From Ferrimonas aestuarii (lineage in GTDB: Bacteria > Pseudomonadota > Gammaproteobacteria > Enterobacterales > Shewanellaceae): a DNA stretch of 64,000 bases. This document shows, piece after piece, positions 36,277 through 45,637 of this stretch. The position numbers and the translations under genes were made by a program. Numbering within the stretch: position 1 is the stretch's first letter; each line of letters starts with the position of its first letter. The DNA lies in the NCBI RefSeq assembly GCF_005116665.1, contig NZ_SWCJ01000009.1:62001-126000 (forward strand). The letters run 5' to 3'. The notes below the pieces were generated by a model. It was not told the origin of the DNA and made no database searches. It saw only the letters and a program-made list of their open reading frames with translations.

Positions 36277-38260
36277 ACTCCACTCCCCCTTTAACCCTGC
36301 GGGAGATCAGCCCAGTGCCATCGCCAAAATGGTGGATGGCATCGACAGCGGTTTAGCCCATCAAACCCTACTTGGGGTAACTGGATCAGGTAAGACCTAC
36401 TCCATCGCCAACGTAATTGCAGAGTTAGGTCGCCCGACCATCATCATGGCACCTAATAAAACTCTGGCGGCGCAGCTCTATGGGGAGATGAAAGAGTTCT
36501 TCCCGGAAAACGCGGTGGAGTATTTTGTCTCCTACTACGACTACTATCAGCCAGAAGCCTATGTGCCGGCGTCGGATACCTTTATCGAGAAAGACGCATC
36601 CATCAACGACCACATCGAACAGATGCGTTTGTCGGCAACCAAGGCCTTAATGGAGCGTAAAGACGTGGTTCTGGTGGCCTCCGTCTCCGCCATCTATGGT
36701 TTGGGCGATCCCAAAGCTTACATGGCGATGCTACTGCATCTGCGCCAAGGCGACATCATCAACCAACGAGACATCCTAAAACGCTTGGCTGAGCTGCAAT
36801 ACACCCGCAACGACCAAGCCTTTGAACGGGGCACTTTCCGCGTTCGGGGAGAGGTGATCGACATCTTCCCTGCAGACTCTGAACGCCACGCGGTACGAGT
36901 GGAGTTGTTCGACGAAGAGGTTGAGCGCATCACCCTGTTTGACCCACTCACCGGCGCGTTGGAAAAAGAGGTGGCTCGAGCCACGGTTTACCCGAAAACT
37001 CACTACGTTACTCCCAGAGAGACGGTGCTCGATGCCATCGATAAGATCAAAGCCGAGCTTAAAATTCGCCATCAATATCTGCTGGACAACAACAAGCTGA
37101 TTGAAGCTCAGCGCATCAAGGAACGTACCCAGTTCGACATCGAGATGATGATGGAGCTGGGCTACTGCTCCGGCATCGAGAACTATTCCCGTTATCTCTC
37201 TGGCCGAGCTCCCGGCGAGCCGCCCCCAACCCTGCTGGATTACCTTCCGGATGATGGTCTGCTGGTGATCGATGAATCCCACGTTACCGTGCCGCAAATT
37301 GGCGCCATGTACAAAGGGGACCGCTCCCGTAAGGAGACGCTGGTGGAATACGGTTTTCGCCTACCATCAGCCATGGATAACCGACCGCTCAAATTTGAAG
37401 AGTTTGAAGCGATCACCCCACAAACGGTGTTTATCTCGGCAACGCCGGGCAAGTATGAACTTGAGAAGTCCGATGACGAAGTGATCGATCAGGTGGTGAG
37501 GCCCACCGGTCTGTTGGATCCTGAACTTGAAGTGCGCCCAGTGGGCACTCAGGTGGATGATCTGCTTTCCGAAGCCCGTAAGCGCATCGCCCAAAACGAG
37601 CGCGTGCTGGTTACGACCCTGACCAAACGAATGGCGGAAGATCTCAGTGAATATCTTGATGAGCATGGCATCAAGGTTCGTTATCTGCACTCAGACATCG
37701 ATACCGTGGAGCGCATGGAGATCATCCGCGATCTGCGACTGGGTGAATTCGACGTGCTGGTAGGCATCAACCTCCTACGTGAGGGCTTGGACATGCCGGA
37801 GGTGTCTCTGGTAGCCATTTTAGACGCCGACAAAGAGGGCTTTTTGCGCTCTGACCGTTCACTGATTCAGACCATCGGCCGCGCCGCACGTAACATCAAT
37901 GGTAAAGCGATTCTCTATGGCGACACCATCACCGGCTCGATGCGCCGTGCCATGGATGAAACCAACCGTCGCCGAGAAAAGCAGCAAGCCTACAACGCCG
38001 AACATGGCATTGTGCCAACCGGGCTGAATAAGAAGATCACCGACGTCATGGATTTGGGAGGTCGCCCAGCGCAGCAGCCTAAACGCAAAGTGGCTGAACC
38101 GAAATCCAGCTACACGGATGTGGATCCGAAGGCGCTCAGCAAACAGCTCAAAGAGATGGAAGCTAAGATGTACGAACACGCCAGAAACTTGGAGTTTGAG
38201 GAAGCGGCCGCCCTTCGAGATCAGCTTGAAGCGTTGCGCCAGCAATTGACGCAAGCCTAA
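36260..38260 (+). CDS. uvrB: Excinuclease ABC subunit UvrB
   Basis: UvrB verifies DNA damage and loads UvrC in nucleotide excision repair. The 666-residue protein has Walker [11 protein letters not shown], the damage-probing beta-hairpin [12 protein letters not shown], helicase motifs ([39 protein letters not shown]) and a C-terminal UVR domain ([19 protein letters not shown]). It starts within the end of the MATE gene. No SOS box was recognised directly upstream; a promoter could lie inside the MATE gene. Confidence 0.98.
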   Translation: MSRPFKLHSPFNPAGDQPSAIAKMVDGIDSGLAHQTLLGVTGSGKTYSIANVIAELGRPTIIMAPNKTLAAQLYGEMKEFFPENAVEYFVSYYDYYQPEAYVPASDTFIEKDASINDHIEQMRLSATKALMERKDVVLVASVSAIYGLGDPKAYMAMLLHLRQGDIINQRDILKRLAELQYTRNDQAFERGTFRVRGEVIDIFPADSERHAVRVELFDEEVERITLFDPLTGALEKEVARATVYPKTHYVTPRETVLDAIDKIKAELKIRHQYLLDNNKLIEAQRIKERTQFDIEMMMELGYCSGIENYSRYLSGRAPGEPPPTLLDYLPDDGLLVIDESHVTVPQIGAMYKGDRSRKETLVEYGFRLPSAMDNRPLKFEEFEAITPQTVFISATPGKYELEKSDDEVIDQVVRPTGLLDPELEVRPVGTQVDDLLSEARKRIAQNERVLVTTLTKRMAEDLSEYLDEHGIKVRYLHSDIDTVERMEIIRDLRLGEFDVLVGINLLREGLDMPEVSLVAILDADKEGFLRSDRSLIQTIGRAARNINGKAILYGDTITGSMRRAMDETNRRREKQQAYNAEHGIVPTGLNKKITDVMDLGGRPAQQPKRKVAEPKSSYTDVDPKALSKQLKEMEAKMYEHARNLEFEEAAALRDQLEALRQQLTQA

Positions 38261-38295
38261 GCAATCATAAGACAATGCAGTACAACAGACAGCGC

Positions 38296-38305
38296 CTATA
38301 CTTAA
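38296..38305 (+). promoter_or_regulatory. Sigma-S-type -10 upstream of a small hypothetical gene
   Basis: CTATACTTAA is an exact match to the sigma-S extended -10. The leader that follows has a hairpin GTGGCCGA/TCGGCCAC (38318-38325 with 38331-38338) and a second GATGC/GCATC before the start codon. Confidence 0.55.
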
Positions 38306-38382
38306 GCTAGGATGACGGTGGCCGAGCTGTTCGGCCACTGGGCTACCGATGCAATGGACGGCATCCTTGGTCGGAGGCGGCT

Positions 38383-38754
38383 ATGCTTAAAGCCATTGGA
38401 ACCACGATGTTTGCCATTGCGGCGCTGTCTGCGCTAATTGTTGGCGGCCATCAGGTAAATCAAGCAAATCAACAACAGATTGACCAACATCGAGCTCAAC
38501 ACCTTGAGCCTGAAGATCTGACACTGATGTTCGACGCCGAAGGCATGGTGTACGAATACCCCAGCAGTGAAACCCCAGACATCAACCAACTATTGGCCGA
38601 TTACCCCACCGCAGCGGGACTTATTCGTGAGCAGGTTCGGGGCAACCTTGCCTATGAAGCGGCAGTTGAAGGAGATTATGAACAAGCCTATCGGCAGATG
38701 GCTCTCGCCTTTAAAGATGGCAACGGCAGTGGCAGTTACGCCGAGAAGTGGTAA
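38383..38754 (+). CDS. Hypothetical protein with N-terminal signal/anchor
   Basis: GGAGGCGGCT precedes the start. The 123-residue product has one N-terminal hydrophobic segment (about residues 5-22), so it is secreted or anchored with the rest in the periplasm. It then has a Gln/Asn/His-rich stretch, the segment DLTLMFDAEGMVYEYPSS, and a C-terminal helical repeat-like part (AYEAAVEGDYEQAYRQMALAF) similar to a single tetratricopeptide hairpin. I do not recognise a family. The sigma-S-like promoter suggests stationary-phase expression. Confidence 0.7.
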   Translation: MLKAIGTTMFAIAALSALIVGGHQVNQANQQQIDQHRAQHLEPEDLTLMFDAEGMVYEYPSSETPDINQLLADYPTAAGLIREQVRGNLAYEAAVEGDYEQAYRQMALAFKDGNGSGSYAEKW

Positions 38755-38778
38755 GGGCTGTTTTTCACAATAGTTCAA

Positions 38779-39585
38779 CTAGCGGCGGTGGATGGCGAAA
38801 CTGGCATAGCCCACAACGCGATCTTTACCGCCAGCCGTATCACCGGAATTGCAATATTCCAAAGGCTCACACCGCATCGGCAGAGTTTTGGATAACTGCA
38901 GTAAGCCATTGAGGCTGCGACAGCCGCAGGCCTGCTCCCCGGTCAGCAGTCCTTCAAGGCGGCGCAACTGATGGCAGGTGTTTGCGTCCCGTTGACGCGC
39001 TTGCTCATAGGGTAGGAAATGGCTGAGATCGGTGCTAAATATCACCGCAGTACTAGGCTGCAGCCAAACCCTAGCCAGCAGAGCAGCTACCGTGGCTGGC
39101 GCACTGTCGCCAACCACAATGGGCACAATGGTAATCTCAGGCAGCCAAAAGCGAAGCATAGGTAGCAAAACCTCTATGGCGTGTTCCCGCTGGTGGGCTT
39201 GGTCCAGAACGGCAACACTCTCGCACTCCAGCAGTTTATCGCCTAACGCTCGGTTCACCTTCACATCACCAAGGGGAGTAACAAAAGCATCCGCAGAGCT
39301 CAAAGCCATGCCGTAAAAGGCCAGTCGATGCGCAGGACACAGCACAACTAACGTTTTAATAGAGCAGGAATTTGCCGCTAATGCCCGCACTCCATTAGCA
39401 GCAATGCCCCCTGAATAGGAATAACCCGCGTGCGGTAAAATCGCTCCCATCAGTTCAGCGCTTGATAACAGTTCTCGATAACTTTCAGGCAATGGCACCT
39501 TGCCAAATCGGCTTAAAAGGCGTTCAAGCTCGTCTCGGCCCTCGGGATAAAACTGCCCCGCCACTGCAGGTAATCGTTTGGCCAT
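38779..39585 (-). CDS. amrB: AmmeMemoRadiSam system protein B (MEMO family)
   Basis: The start MAKRLPAVAGQFYP (complement 39583-39585) is preceded by GAGGAG; the frame extends 25 codons upstream without support. The 268-residue protein is a MEMO1-like member of the LigB dioxygenase fold: GAILPHAGYSYSGGIAANGV, VLCPAHRLAFYGMAL, HQREHAIEVLLPML and FSTDLSHFLPYEQA hold the expected histidines and Asp. Human MEMO1 binds metal and is redox-linked; the bacterial role is unknown. It is divergent from the radical SAM partner gene. Confidence 0.9.
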   Translation of the reverse strand: MAKRLPAVAGQFYPEGRDELERLLSRFGKVPLPESYRELLSSAELMGAILPHAGYSYSGGIAANGVRALAANSCSIKTLVVLCPAHRLAFYGMALSSADAFVTPLGDVKVNRALGDKLLECESVAVLDQAHQREHAIEVLLPMLRFWLPEITIVPIVVGDSAPATVAALLARVWLQPSTAVIFSTDLSHFLPYEQARQRDANTCHQLRRLEGLLTGEQACGCRSLNGLLQLSKTLPMRCEPLEYCNSGDTAGGKDRVVGYASFAIHRR

Positions 39586-39724
39586 CTGCTGCTCCTCGCA
39601 ATATGCACAACTGACGGTGTCGCCATTAACCTGAGAGTCGAGCCACGCGATAGCGCTCAATACTTCTCAGCATATACTTAACACACTATAGGAAATTGAT
39701 AGCTCACACCTAGGACGGTCAATT

Positions 39725-40825
39725 GTGACAGCCAATCAACTACCCAAGGGGTGGGTCAATACCCAATATTGGCACCCTCTCGAAGATGGTCGAGTTCAAT
39801 GCGATCTGTGTCCTCGTCATTGCCAACTCAGAGAGGGCAAGCGTGGCGCTTGTTTCGTGCGAGCCAACCACAACAACCAAATTGTGCTCACCAGTTACGG
39901 CCGCTCCAGTGGCTTTTGCATTGACCCTATAGAGAAAAAACCCCTCAACCATTTTCTCCCCGGAACCCCAGTACTCTCTTTTGGCACCGCCGGTTGCAAC
40001 CTAAGCTGCGAATTTTGCCAAAACTGGAGCATTAGCAAGTCCAGACAGTGGGACTCACTGTCCCAACATGCACTTCCGGAAACGATAGCTCATGCCGCCA
40101 AAACGCATCAGTGCAGAAGCGTCGCCTTTACCTACAATGATCCGGTGATCTTTCTGGAATACGCCGTCGATACTGCCCAAGCGTGTCGTCAACAGGGTAT
40201 AAAGTCAGTGGCAGTCACCGCCGGTTACATCGATGCTAAACCTCGAGAGCAGTTTTTTGCCCACATGGACGCCGTCAATGTTGATCTCAAAGCCTTTACC
40301 GAGCCCTTCTATCGCAAAATTTGTCATGGGCAGTTGGCGCCGGTGCTGGAGACTCTTGCCTACATCAAACAGGAAACCTCCGCTTGGCTTGAGATCACCA
40401 ACTTAATGATTCCCGATGAAAACGACAGCCTCAAAGACGTTGAGGCGATGTGCCGCTGGTTGCTAGACAACGTCGGCACTGACACTCCCCTGCACTTCAG
40501 CGCCTTTCATCCTGATTTTCATATGATGGATAAGCCAAAAACTCCGAAATCCACCCTAGTATCCGCCCGAAATTTAGCCAAGGAGATGGGACTTAACTAC
40601 GTCTATACTGGCAATGTCGTCGACCCAAATGGCGATGCTACCCATTGTCCCAATTGTGACACTCTGCTGATTCAGCGAGATTGGTATCAACTGACTCAAT
40701 GGAACCTAAGCAGCCATCAGGGCCAAGCACGGTGCTCAAATTGTCATGCCTCTATCGCCGGAGTGTTTGAGCCAAACCCAGGGGGCTTTGGCCGAAAACG
40801 AATTCCTGTTAAGTTGTTCAGTTAA
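39725..40825 (+). CDS. amrS: AmmeMemoRadiSam system radical SAM enzyme
   Basis: This 366-residue radical SAM protein (GTG start) has the cluster motif CNLSCEFCQNW near residue 85. An N-terminal cysteine set CDLCPRHCQLREGKRGAC and C-terminal pairs CPNCDTLL and CSNCHAS could bind further metal or clusters. The length and these motifs match the AmmeMemoRadiSam enzyme (similar to pyruvate formate-lyase activases). The substrate is unknown. It is divergent from the MEMO gene with 139 bp between starts. Confidence 0.92.
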   Translation: MTANQLPKGWVNTQYWHPLEDGRVQCDLCPRHCQLREGKRGACFVRANHNNQIVLTSYGRSSGFCIDPIEKKPLNHFLPGTPVLSFGTAGCNLSCEFCQNWSISKSRQWDSLSQHALPETIAHAAKTHQCRSVAFTYNDPVIFLEYAVDTAQACRQQGIKSVAVTAGYIDAKPREQFFAHMDAVNVDLKAFTEPFYRKICHGQLAPVLETLAYIKQETSAWLEITNLMIPDENDSLKDVEAMCRWLLDNVGTDTPLHFSAFHPDFHMMDKPKTPKSTLVSARNLAKEMGLNYVYTGNVVDPNGDATHCPNCDTLLIQRDWYQLTQWNLSSHQGQARCSNCHASIAGVFEPNPGGFGRKRIPVKLFS

Positions 40826-40848
40826 CATACAAAGTTATGGAAGTAGGA

Positions 40849-41316
40849 ATGTTCACGATAAAAAAAGCCACCTCAACGGATGCCCAGGCCATTGTTGATG
40901 TCCGACAGGCGGCGATCCTACAAGGGTGTGCCAACCACTACGACAACACCACTCTCAAAAGGTGGGCTAAGGTTGAACCTAGTGAGGCGTTTTGCCGAGA
41001 CGTCGAGCGGATATTCTACCTCATTGAAGCTCAGGGTAAGCCCATCGCCACCGGAGCGGTTGATACTCAAAGGGGCACCCTTGATGCCATCTTTGTTCAC
41101 CCAGAATATTGGGGAGAGGGTCATGCCAAACGGATGCTCAATCACCTTGAGTCCATCGCCTTACAACAGGGATGCCAAACCCTCAGTTTAGACTCAACAC
41201 TTAATGCCGCTGGGTTCTATCGTGCCCACGGGTTCGAAGGAAATGAAATTTCCAGCTACCACTCACCTCGAGGCTTGATATTGGATTGCATCCCCATGAG
41301 CAAAAGCCTCAAATAA
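40849..41316 (+). CDS. GNAT acetyltransferase
   Basis: MFTIKKATSTDAQAIVD is the typical GNAT opening, so the start at 40849 is preferred over an in-frame ATG 12 bp upstream. The 155-residue protein contains IFVHPEYWGEGHAKRMLNHL, the acetyl-CoA pyrophosphate-binding loop region, and FYRAHGFEGNE. It follows the radical SAM gene by 23 bp, so the two are probably cotranscribed. The acceptor is unknown. Confidence 0.85.
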   Translation: MFTIKKATSTDAQAIVDVRQAAILQGCANHYDNTTLKRWAKVEPSEAFCRDVERIFYLIEAQGKPIATGAVDTQRGTLDAIFVHPEYWGEGHAKRMLNHLESIALQQGCQTLSLDSTLNAAGFYRAHGFEGNEISSYHSPRGLILDCIPMSKSLK

Positions 41317-41392
41317 TCGAACTCAGCTCAGAGACATTGTTTGAATTTGGCTTCATAATCTAACCATTACTATTAATTAATGCCTTTCAATT

Positions 41393-42298
41393 ATGAGCCG
41401 AGTTCCCTATAACCAGCTGGATATTTTCATCGCCATTGCCAACCAAGGTAGCATCCGCGGCGCCGCTAGGCAGCTGCAGATCACCTCGCCTTCCGTAAGC
41501 CAGGCTCTCAAACAGTTGGAACAACAGTTAGGCTTACCGCTGTTTATCCGCACCACCCGCAGCATTGAGCTTACCGATGCTGGGCGAGAGCTGCTGGAAG
41601 CCACCCACCCGGCGATGCAGCAACTGAATCTAGCCATGGACTCGGTTAAAAGCATGGGAGTTGAGCCATCAGGCAAGCTCAGAATTACCCTGCCTAAATT
41701 TGTGTTTCAGATTTTCCTGCAACCACTCTACGCCGAATTCTGCCGCCGTTATCCCAAAATTGATCTGGATGTCTCCCTCGACGACCAATCGGTGGATCTC
41801 ATTAAAGATGGCTACGATCTGGGCATCCGATTTGGCGATCGCATCAGCGACACCATGGTGGCCAAACGCCTAACGCCAGACATTCCCGTGGCGATCTTCG
41901 CATCACCAGAGTATCTCGCGCATCACCCTAAGCCTAAGGTCCCCGACGAGCTGAAATGCCATAAGCAGATTAAGTATCGGTTTTTAGGATCACGGAAATT
42001 TGCGCCGATGCTGGTGGAAAAAGAGGGAAAAAGTGTCGAAATTGACATGGATTCCGCCATCATCGTTAACGATACCGATATGATCACCGATGCGGCAATT
42101 CAAGGGCTTGGCGTGGCAATTGGTGCTCTGCCTTCGGTAAAGCATCACCTTGAATCCGGACGGCTGCAGCCTTTGCTGCAAGAGCACTGGGTCTCTCTGG
42201 CTGGGCTGCACCTGTATTACGTCCAAGGCAGCCAGAAAGCCAAACGGGTAAGAGCGCTGATCGACTTTTTGACCGAGCATTCCGTCAAAGCGTGGTAA
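41393..42298 (+). CDS. LysR family transcriptional regulator
   Basis: The 301-residue protein has an N-terminal winged helix-turn-helix (NQGSIRGAARQLQITSPSVS, QLGLPLFIRTTRSIELTDAG) and a type 2 periplasmic-binding-fold effector domain (DVSLDDQSVDLIKDGYDLGI). This is the CrgA-like LysR subgroup pattern. It lies between the radical SAM/GNAT pair and the AMMECR1 gene and ends one base before the latter's stop codon. It may control the AmmeMemoRadiSam genes, which is inference. Confidence 0.9.
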   Translation: MSRVPYNQLDIFIAIANQGSIRGAARQLQITSPSVSQALKQLEQQLGLPLFIRTTRSIELTDAGRELLEATHPAMQQLNLAMDSVKSMGVEPSGKLRITLPKFVFQIFLQPLYAEFCRRYPKIDLDVSLDDQSVDLIKDGYDLGIRFGDRISDTMVAKRLTPDIPVAIFASPEYLAHHPKPKVPDELKCHKQIKYRFLGSRKFAPMLVEKEGKSVEIDMDSAIIVNDTDMITDAAIQGLGVAIGALPSVKHHLESGRLQPLLQEHWVSLAGLHLYYVQGSQKAKRVRALIDFLTEHSVKAW

Positions 42299-42299
42299 C

Positions 42300-42851
42300 T
42301 CACTCAGAGATGCTGTGAGTCTGGTATCGAGACCATGCCATATCATCGCTCCAAGTGGCCTGCTCCAAGCCCGCTTTTTGAAGCAGCGCGGCAATAAACT
42401 GAGAGGGTTCGGGCAGGCTTTGCCACACCTGAGGTAAAAACGTGGCTCGACGACCAGCCAGTTGCACCGTGACGCCGTCGAGGTGAGGGCGAAGCTGTCG
42501 ATACAGATCATCAAAACTCGCAACTTGCATTGGCAGCATCGGCCCAAGTATCGAGATGCTGATCTTGACCTGATCAAGCTCTGCGAGCGTCAGTGGCGCA
42601 AAACGGTGATCATCAAACGCCGCCGCTTTGGCGTATCTGGCCACCGCAAGGGCTAATGGTTGTTGCGCCTCTAAGGTGCCGATGCACCCGCGCAGTTTGC
42701 CATCAAGGGTTAGGGTAACAAAGCAGGCTTGATGCCGCGCCTCAAAGCATTCAGGCCTAACTTGCTGGGAAGTAAACTTGGCGGCAATGCTGGCTCTGGC
42801 CAACGCCAATAGGGCATTATCTCCTTGACCTTGCTGACTTTCCTTGTTCAT
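42300..42851 (-). CDS. amrA: AmmeMemoRadiSam system protein A (AMMECR1 family)
   Basis: This 183-residue protein has the AMMECR1 hallmark LRGCIGT, preceded by FVTLTLDGK, and later VKISISILGPM and GRRATFLPQVW. The family includes human AMMECR1; its biochemical function is unknown, but it is consistently linked to MEMO and a radical SAM protein. All three members are thus present within 4 kb. It converges on the LysR gene with a 1-bp gap and no terminator between them. Confidence 0.92.
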   Translation of the reverse strand: MNKESQQGQGDNALLALARASIAAKFTSQQVRPECFEARHQACFVTLTLDGKLRGCIGTLEAQQPLALAVARYAKAAAFDDHRFAPLTLAELDQVKISISILGPMLPMQVASFDDLYRQLRPHLDGVTVQLAGRRATFLPQVWQSLPEPSQFIAALLQKAGLEQATWSDDMAWSRYQTHSISE

Positions 42852-42894
42852 CGGACACCTTCACTAGTTTGCGATTGATTAAGTGTAGATGGCG

Positions 42895-43395
42895 CTAATC
42901 ATGGCGAGTCCAAGGGACCAACCATTTGTACATAACATAACAATCCACAAAGCCTAATTTTCCGTGTTGATAGGCGTTAGGCAGCGTACCAATGATCTCA
43001 AATCCTAGCCGTTTCCAAAGCCGCACGGCCACCTCATTGGTAGCCACCACAGAGTTAAACTGCATCGCCTTAAACCCAAGTTCGGTGGCCAACACTTGAG
43101 AATGCTCGCACATTTTTCTGGCAACGCCCCTCCCCCTCGCTTGATCGGACACCATGTAGCCGCAGTTACAGATATGCTGGCTTGGCCCTTGGGAGTTTGG
43201 CTTGAGGTAATAGGTGCCAATTACCTGACCATCTTCTTCAAAAACAAAAGTTTTCATTGGTGACTTACACCACAACTGAAACCCTTGCTCTAAGGTTAAC
43301 TCTGGGTCAATGGCGTAGGTTTCTTGGGCTTTGATGACCGCACTAAAAGTCGGCCAGAAGGCTTCAAAATCGTCTCGGGTAATCTCTCGGATCAT
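42895..43395 (-). CDS. GNAT acetyltransferase
   Basis: The 166-residue protein has a GNAT core, including VSDQARGRGVARKMCEHS (acetyl-CoA-binding Q/R-x-x-G-x-G/A) and ATNEVAVRLWKRLGFEIIG. It ends GKLGFVDCYVMYKWL, a form common to YhfO/YesJ-like acetyltransferases. It is upstream of the AMMECR1 gene on the same strand, 43 bp apart. The substrate is unknown. Confidence 0.87.
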   Translation of the reverse strand: MIREITRDDFEAFWPTFSAVIKAQETYAIDPELTLEQGFQLWCKSPMKTFVFEEDGQVIGTYYLKPNSQGPSQHICNCGYMVSDQARGRGVARKMCEHSQVLATELGFKAMQFNSVVATNEVAVRLWKRLGFEIIGTLPNAYQHGKLGFVDCYVMYKWLVPWTRHD

Positions 43396-43410
43396 TAGGG
43401 CTCCTCAGCG

Positions 43411-43836
43411 CTACAGGTTGTCGGCTTTGTTTAAGGGCACCCTAATCGCATCAATGGTCCATTTTATCGCCATCGAGACACCCAAAATCAGCATCATTGC
43501 AATGCATGCTACTCTGCCCTGCTCAAAGGTTACTGAGACCAAAGGCCCAAAACTGTCAGTAAACTGGCCTAGAGAGATAATCCCGCTAATTGCGAGGAAA
43601 AAGAATGGGATGTAGAACATCCAACTGAACCACTTAGGTAGGCGCCTATCCTCTAGCCACTGAGACTGATCAGCACTGTATTGCGGCCCGCTGGACAGCA
43701 AACTGGCCTGCTGCTCAAACGCCAGTTTGCCATCAACCCAGCCACACATTGTCAGCTTAGAGTCCAACAGATGATGAGGCCTTATTTTGAGTAGCAGCGA
43801 TTGCCCGCCCAACTTAAGACGATGACGTGACTCCAT
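43411..43836 (-). CDS. Hypothetical two-TM protein
   Basis: The start MESRHRLKLGGQ (complement 43834-43836) is preceded by GGAG with good spacing. The 141-residue product has a soluble N-terminal half with a beta-rich look, then two membrane helices (MFYIPFFFLAISGIISLGQF and ACIAMMLILGVSMAI). No family is recognised. It lies between two GNAT genes on the same strand with short gaps, so the three are probably one transcript. Confidence 0.65.
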   Translation of the reverse strand: MESRHRLKLGGQSLLLKIRPHHLLDSKLTMCGWVDGKLAFEQQASLLSSGPQYSADQSQWLEDRRLPKWFSWMFYIPFFFLAISGIISLGQFTDSFGPLVSVTFEQGRVACIAMMLILGVSMAIKWTIDAIRVPLNKADNL

Positions 43837-43864
43837 TTTCCAACTCCAGCCTCGATGAATCACC

Positions 43865-44278
43865 TCAGAACGGTTTTACAAGAAAGTACCGCTCAGGGTT
43901 TCCCGCGACGCTGGGCACGATACCCACGACCTCAAAGCCCAACTTTTGATAGAAATCCGGCGCTTGGAAAGACAAGGTATCCACCTGAGCCTGCAAGCAT
44001 CCACGGGACTTTGCCTGCTGCCCTGCTTGTTCCATCAACCGTCTGCCCAGCCCAGTGCCTCGATAGGCCTTATCCACCCAAAGCACCTCAACCAGCAGAT
44101 TCTGGTACACAGTTCGACAGCTTACGCCCCCAATGAGTTGGCCATTATCGTCTTTGGCAACCACATTCAGTGGCCTTGGCTCTTCTGGTCCATGGGCTGC
44201 ATTACGGTGTTGGCGAACGCCATCCACTAAGGCTTCAAACAACGCCTTGTCGTGCTTATCGGTAATCTCGATTTTCAT
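43865..44278 (-). CDS. GNAT acetyltransferase
   Basis: This 137-residue protein is a compact GNAT domain: VLWVDKAYRGTGLGRRLMEQ is the acetyl-CoA-binding motif A (R-G-T-G-L-G) and FYQKLGFEVVGIVP is motif B. Its neighbours suggest an operon with the two-TM protein and the second GNAT downstream. The acceptor is unknown. Confidence 0.88.
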   Translation of the reverse strand: MKIEITDKHDKALFEALVDGVRQHRNAAHGPEEPRPLNVVAKDDNGQLIGGVSCRTVYQNLLVEVLWVDKAYRGTGLGRRLMEQAGQQAKSRGCLQAQVDTLSFQAPDFYQKLGFEVVGIVPSVAGNPERYFLVKPF

Positions 44279-44304
44279 CTAGTTCCCTCTATTGTCTGCG
44301 CCGT

Positions 44305-45219
44305 TCAACGCGGCTGAGCATCTTCACTCATGCGGCGGGATGCATCCTCGCAAAGGTGCTGATACAACGCTAATGCTGCTGGCCCCGTTTTTGCCCCTTT
44401 TGGCAAGCTGATGTGCAGGGGGACATGATAACGATCAGCATGCTCTACGGTCAGTTTGATCACTGAGCCATCTTGCCTCTGTTCAAGCTTGTGTTCAGGT
44501 AATCGACCAAAGCCGATGCCGCTTTTTATGGCATCCCAAGCATGATCAAAACTGTCCACAGTCACACGTTGACCTGATTTTAACCACCCCACGTCCTGAC
44601 CTTGTTGCTGAGCCTCACTACCCAAGTCTCTGATAACAACTTGAGTTTCAGTCATCAGATCGGCCAAGGTCAAATTTGACCTAACGGCCAGCGGGTGGGA
44701 TGCAGAAGTTACCGTTACCATAGACACGGTCCCAAATGATTCGGTCGGAACATTGGTGACTGGCAGATTGATGATGGCAATGTCCGATTGCTCAGACATA
44801 ACGGCCTGCGTTGTGCCCGATAAAGAGGTTTCAACCAGTTTCACAGAGGTCAATTTGTTGGTCTCAAAAAATCGATTTAGCGGTTGATACACCCAGTCAC
44901 GACAACATAGATGATCCACAGACACCACCAGCTGAGCTTCATAGCCTTTGGCAACCTGACCGCTGATCAGCTCCAACTCATACGCCTGCTCAAGCATCGG
45001 CGTTGCCCGGCGCAGCAGTGCACGACCTTGTTCGGTTAGCACACTTCGCTTGCCGTCAATCTTAAGCAGCGTCACCCCAACCTGCGTTTCAAGCCGACGT
45101 ATCGCATAAATCAAAGTGGTGTGACTTTTATTCAGAGCTGAAGAGGCCCCTTGAATGCTGCCACAGCGGTCAATTTCATGCAGAGTCAACCATTGCTCTA
45201 GGGTGCTTTTTAATCTCAT
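44305..45219 (-). CDS. LysR family transcriptional regulator
   Basis: The 304-residue protein has an N-terminal helix-turn-helix (LHEIDRCGSIQGASSALNKS, TLLKIDGKRSVLTEQGRALL) and an effector-binding domain with INLPVTNVPTESFGTV. It is divergent from the YdhR-like gene, and the 97-bp gap contains an inverted repeat fit for a LysR operator, so it probably controls the divergent pair. Confidence 0.9.
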   Translation of the reverse strand: MRLKSTLEQWLTLHEIDRCGSIQGASSALNKSHTTLIYAIRRLETQVGVTLLKIDGKRSVLTEQGRALLRRATPMLEQAYELELISGQVAKGYEAQLVVSVDHLCCRDWVYQPLNRFFETNKLTSVKLVETSLSGTTQAVMSEQSDIAIINLPVTNVPTESFGTVSMVTVTSASHPLAVRSNLTLADLMTETQVVIRDLGSEAQQQGQDVGWLKSGQRVTVDSFDHAWDAIKSGIGFGRLPEHKLEQRQDGSVIKLTVEHADRYHVPLHISLPKGAKTGPAALALYQHLCEDASRRMSEDAQPR

Positions 45220-45250
45220 CGGTCTAATTTACTGACATGTTGTCGCGAAA

Positions 45251-45287
45251 TTATGAACTTTTATGTTCAAAAAATAAATTCATAATC
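45251..45287. promoter_or_regulatory. Candidate LysR operator
   Basis: ATTATGAA (45251-45258) is matched by TTCATAAT (45280-45287), and TGAAC (45255-45259) pairs across 6 bp with GTTCA (45266-45270). These nested repeats lie in the middle of the divergent gap. Confidence 0.6.
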
Positions 45288-45316
45288 TCCTTAAACCCAA
45301 ATGAGGAGTAAGCACT

Positions 45317-45619
45317 ATGAACAAACTATTGCAGGTCGATTTTCACTATCAAGGTCCTTTTGGAGAGGAGATGACCCAAATGCTTGATGGCCTAGCCCAG
45401 TCCATCAATCACGAGCCAGGAATGATTTGGAAATTCTGGACCGAAAACCAAGAGGAGCAACGGGGAGGCGGCATCTACCTATTTGAAGATGAGGCTTGCG
45501 CCCGCAGCTATCTGGCGATGCACAGTGCTCGACTGACTGAAATGGGCATACGTGATATCAGAGGCATCATTCTTGATATCAATCAGCCCCTGTCTAAGAT
45601 AAACAAGGCACCGCTGTAG
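45317..45619 (+). CDS. YdhR-like putative mono-oxygenase
   Basis: The 100-residue protein matches the YdhR family of small dimeric alpha+beta barrels: LLQVDFHYQGPFGEEM, GMIWKFWTENQEEQRGGGIY and AYLAMH-like SYLAMHSARL. The family resembles ActVA-Orf6 mono-oxygenases, but no substrate is known. AATGAGGAG precedes the start. It is followed 18 bp later by a membrane protein and is divergent from a LysR regulator. Confidence 0.85.
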   Translation: MNKLLQVDFHYQGPFGEEMTQMLDGLAQSINHEPGMIWKFWTENQEEQRGGGIYLFEDEACARSYLAMHSARLTEMGIRDIRGIILDINQPLSKINKAPL

Positions 45620-45637
45620 ATATTTGGGAGAGTCAAC

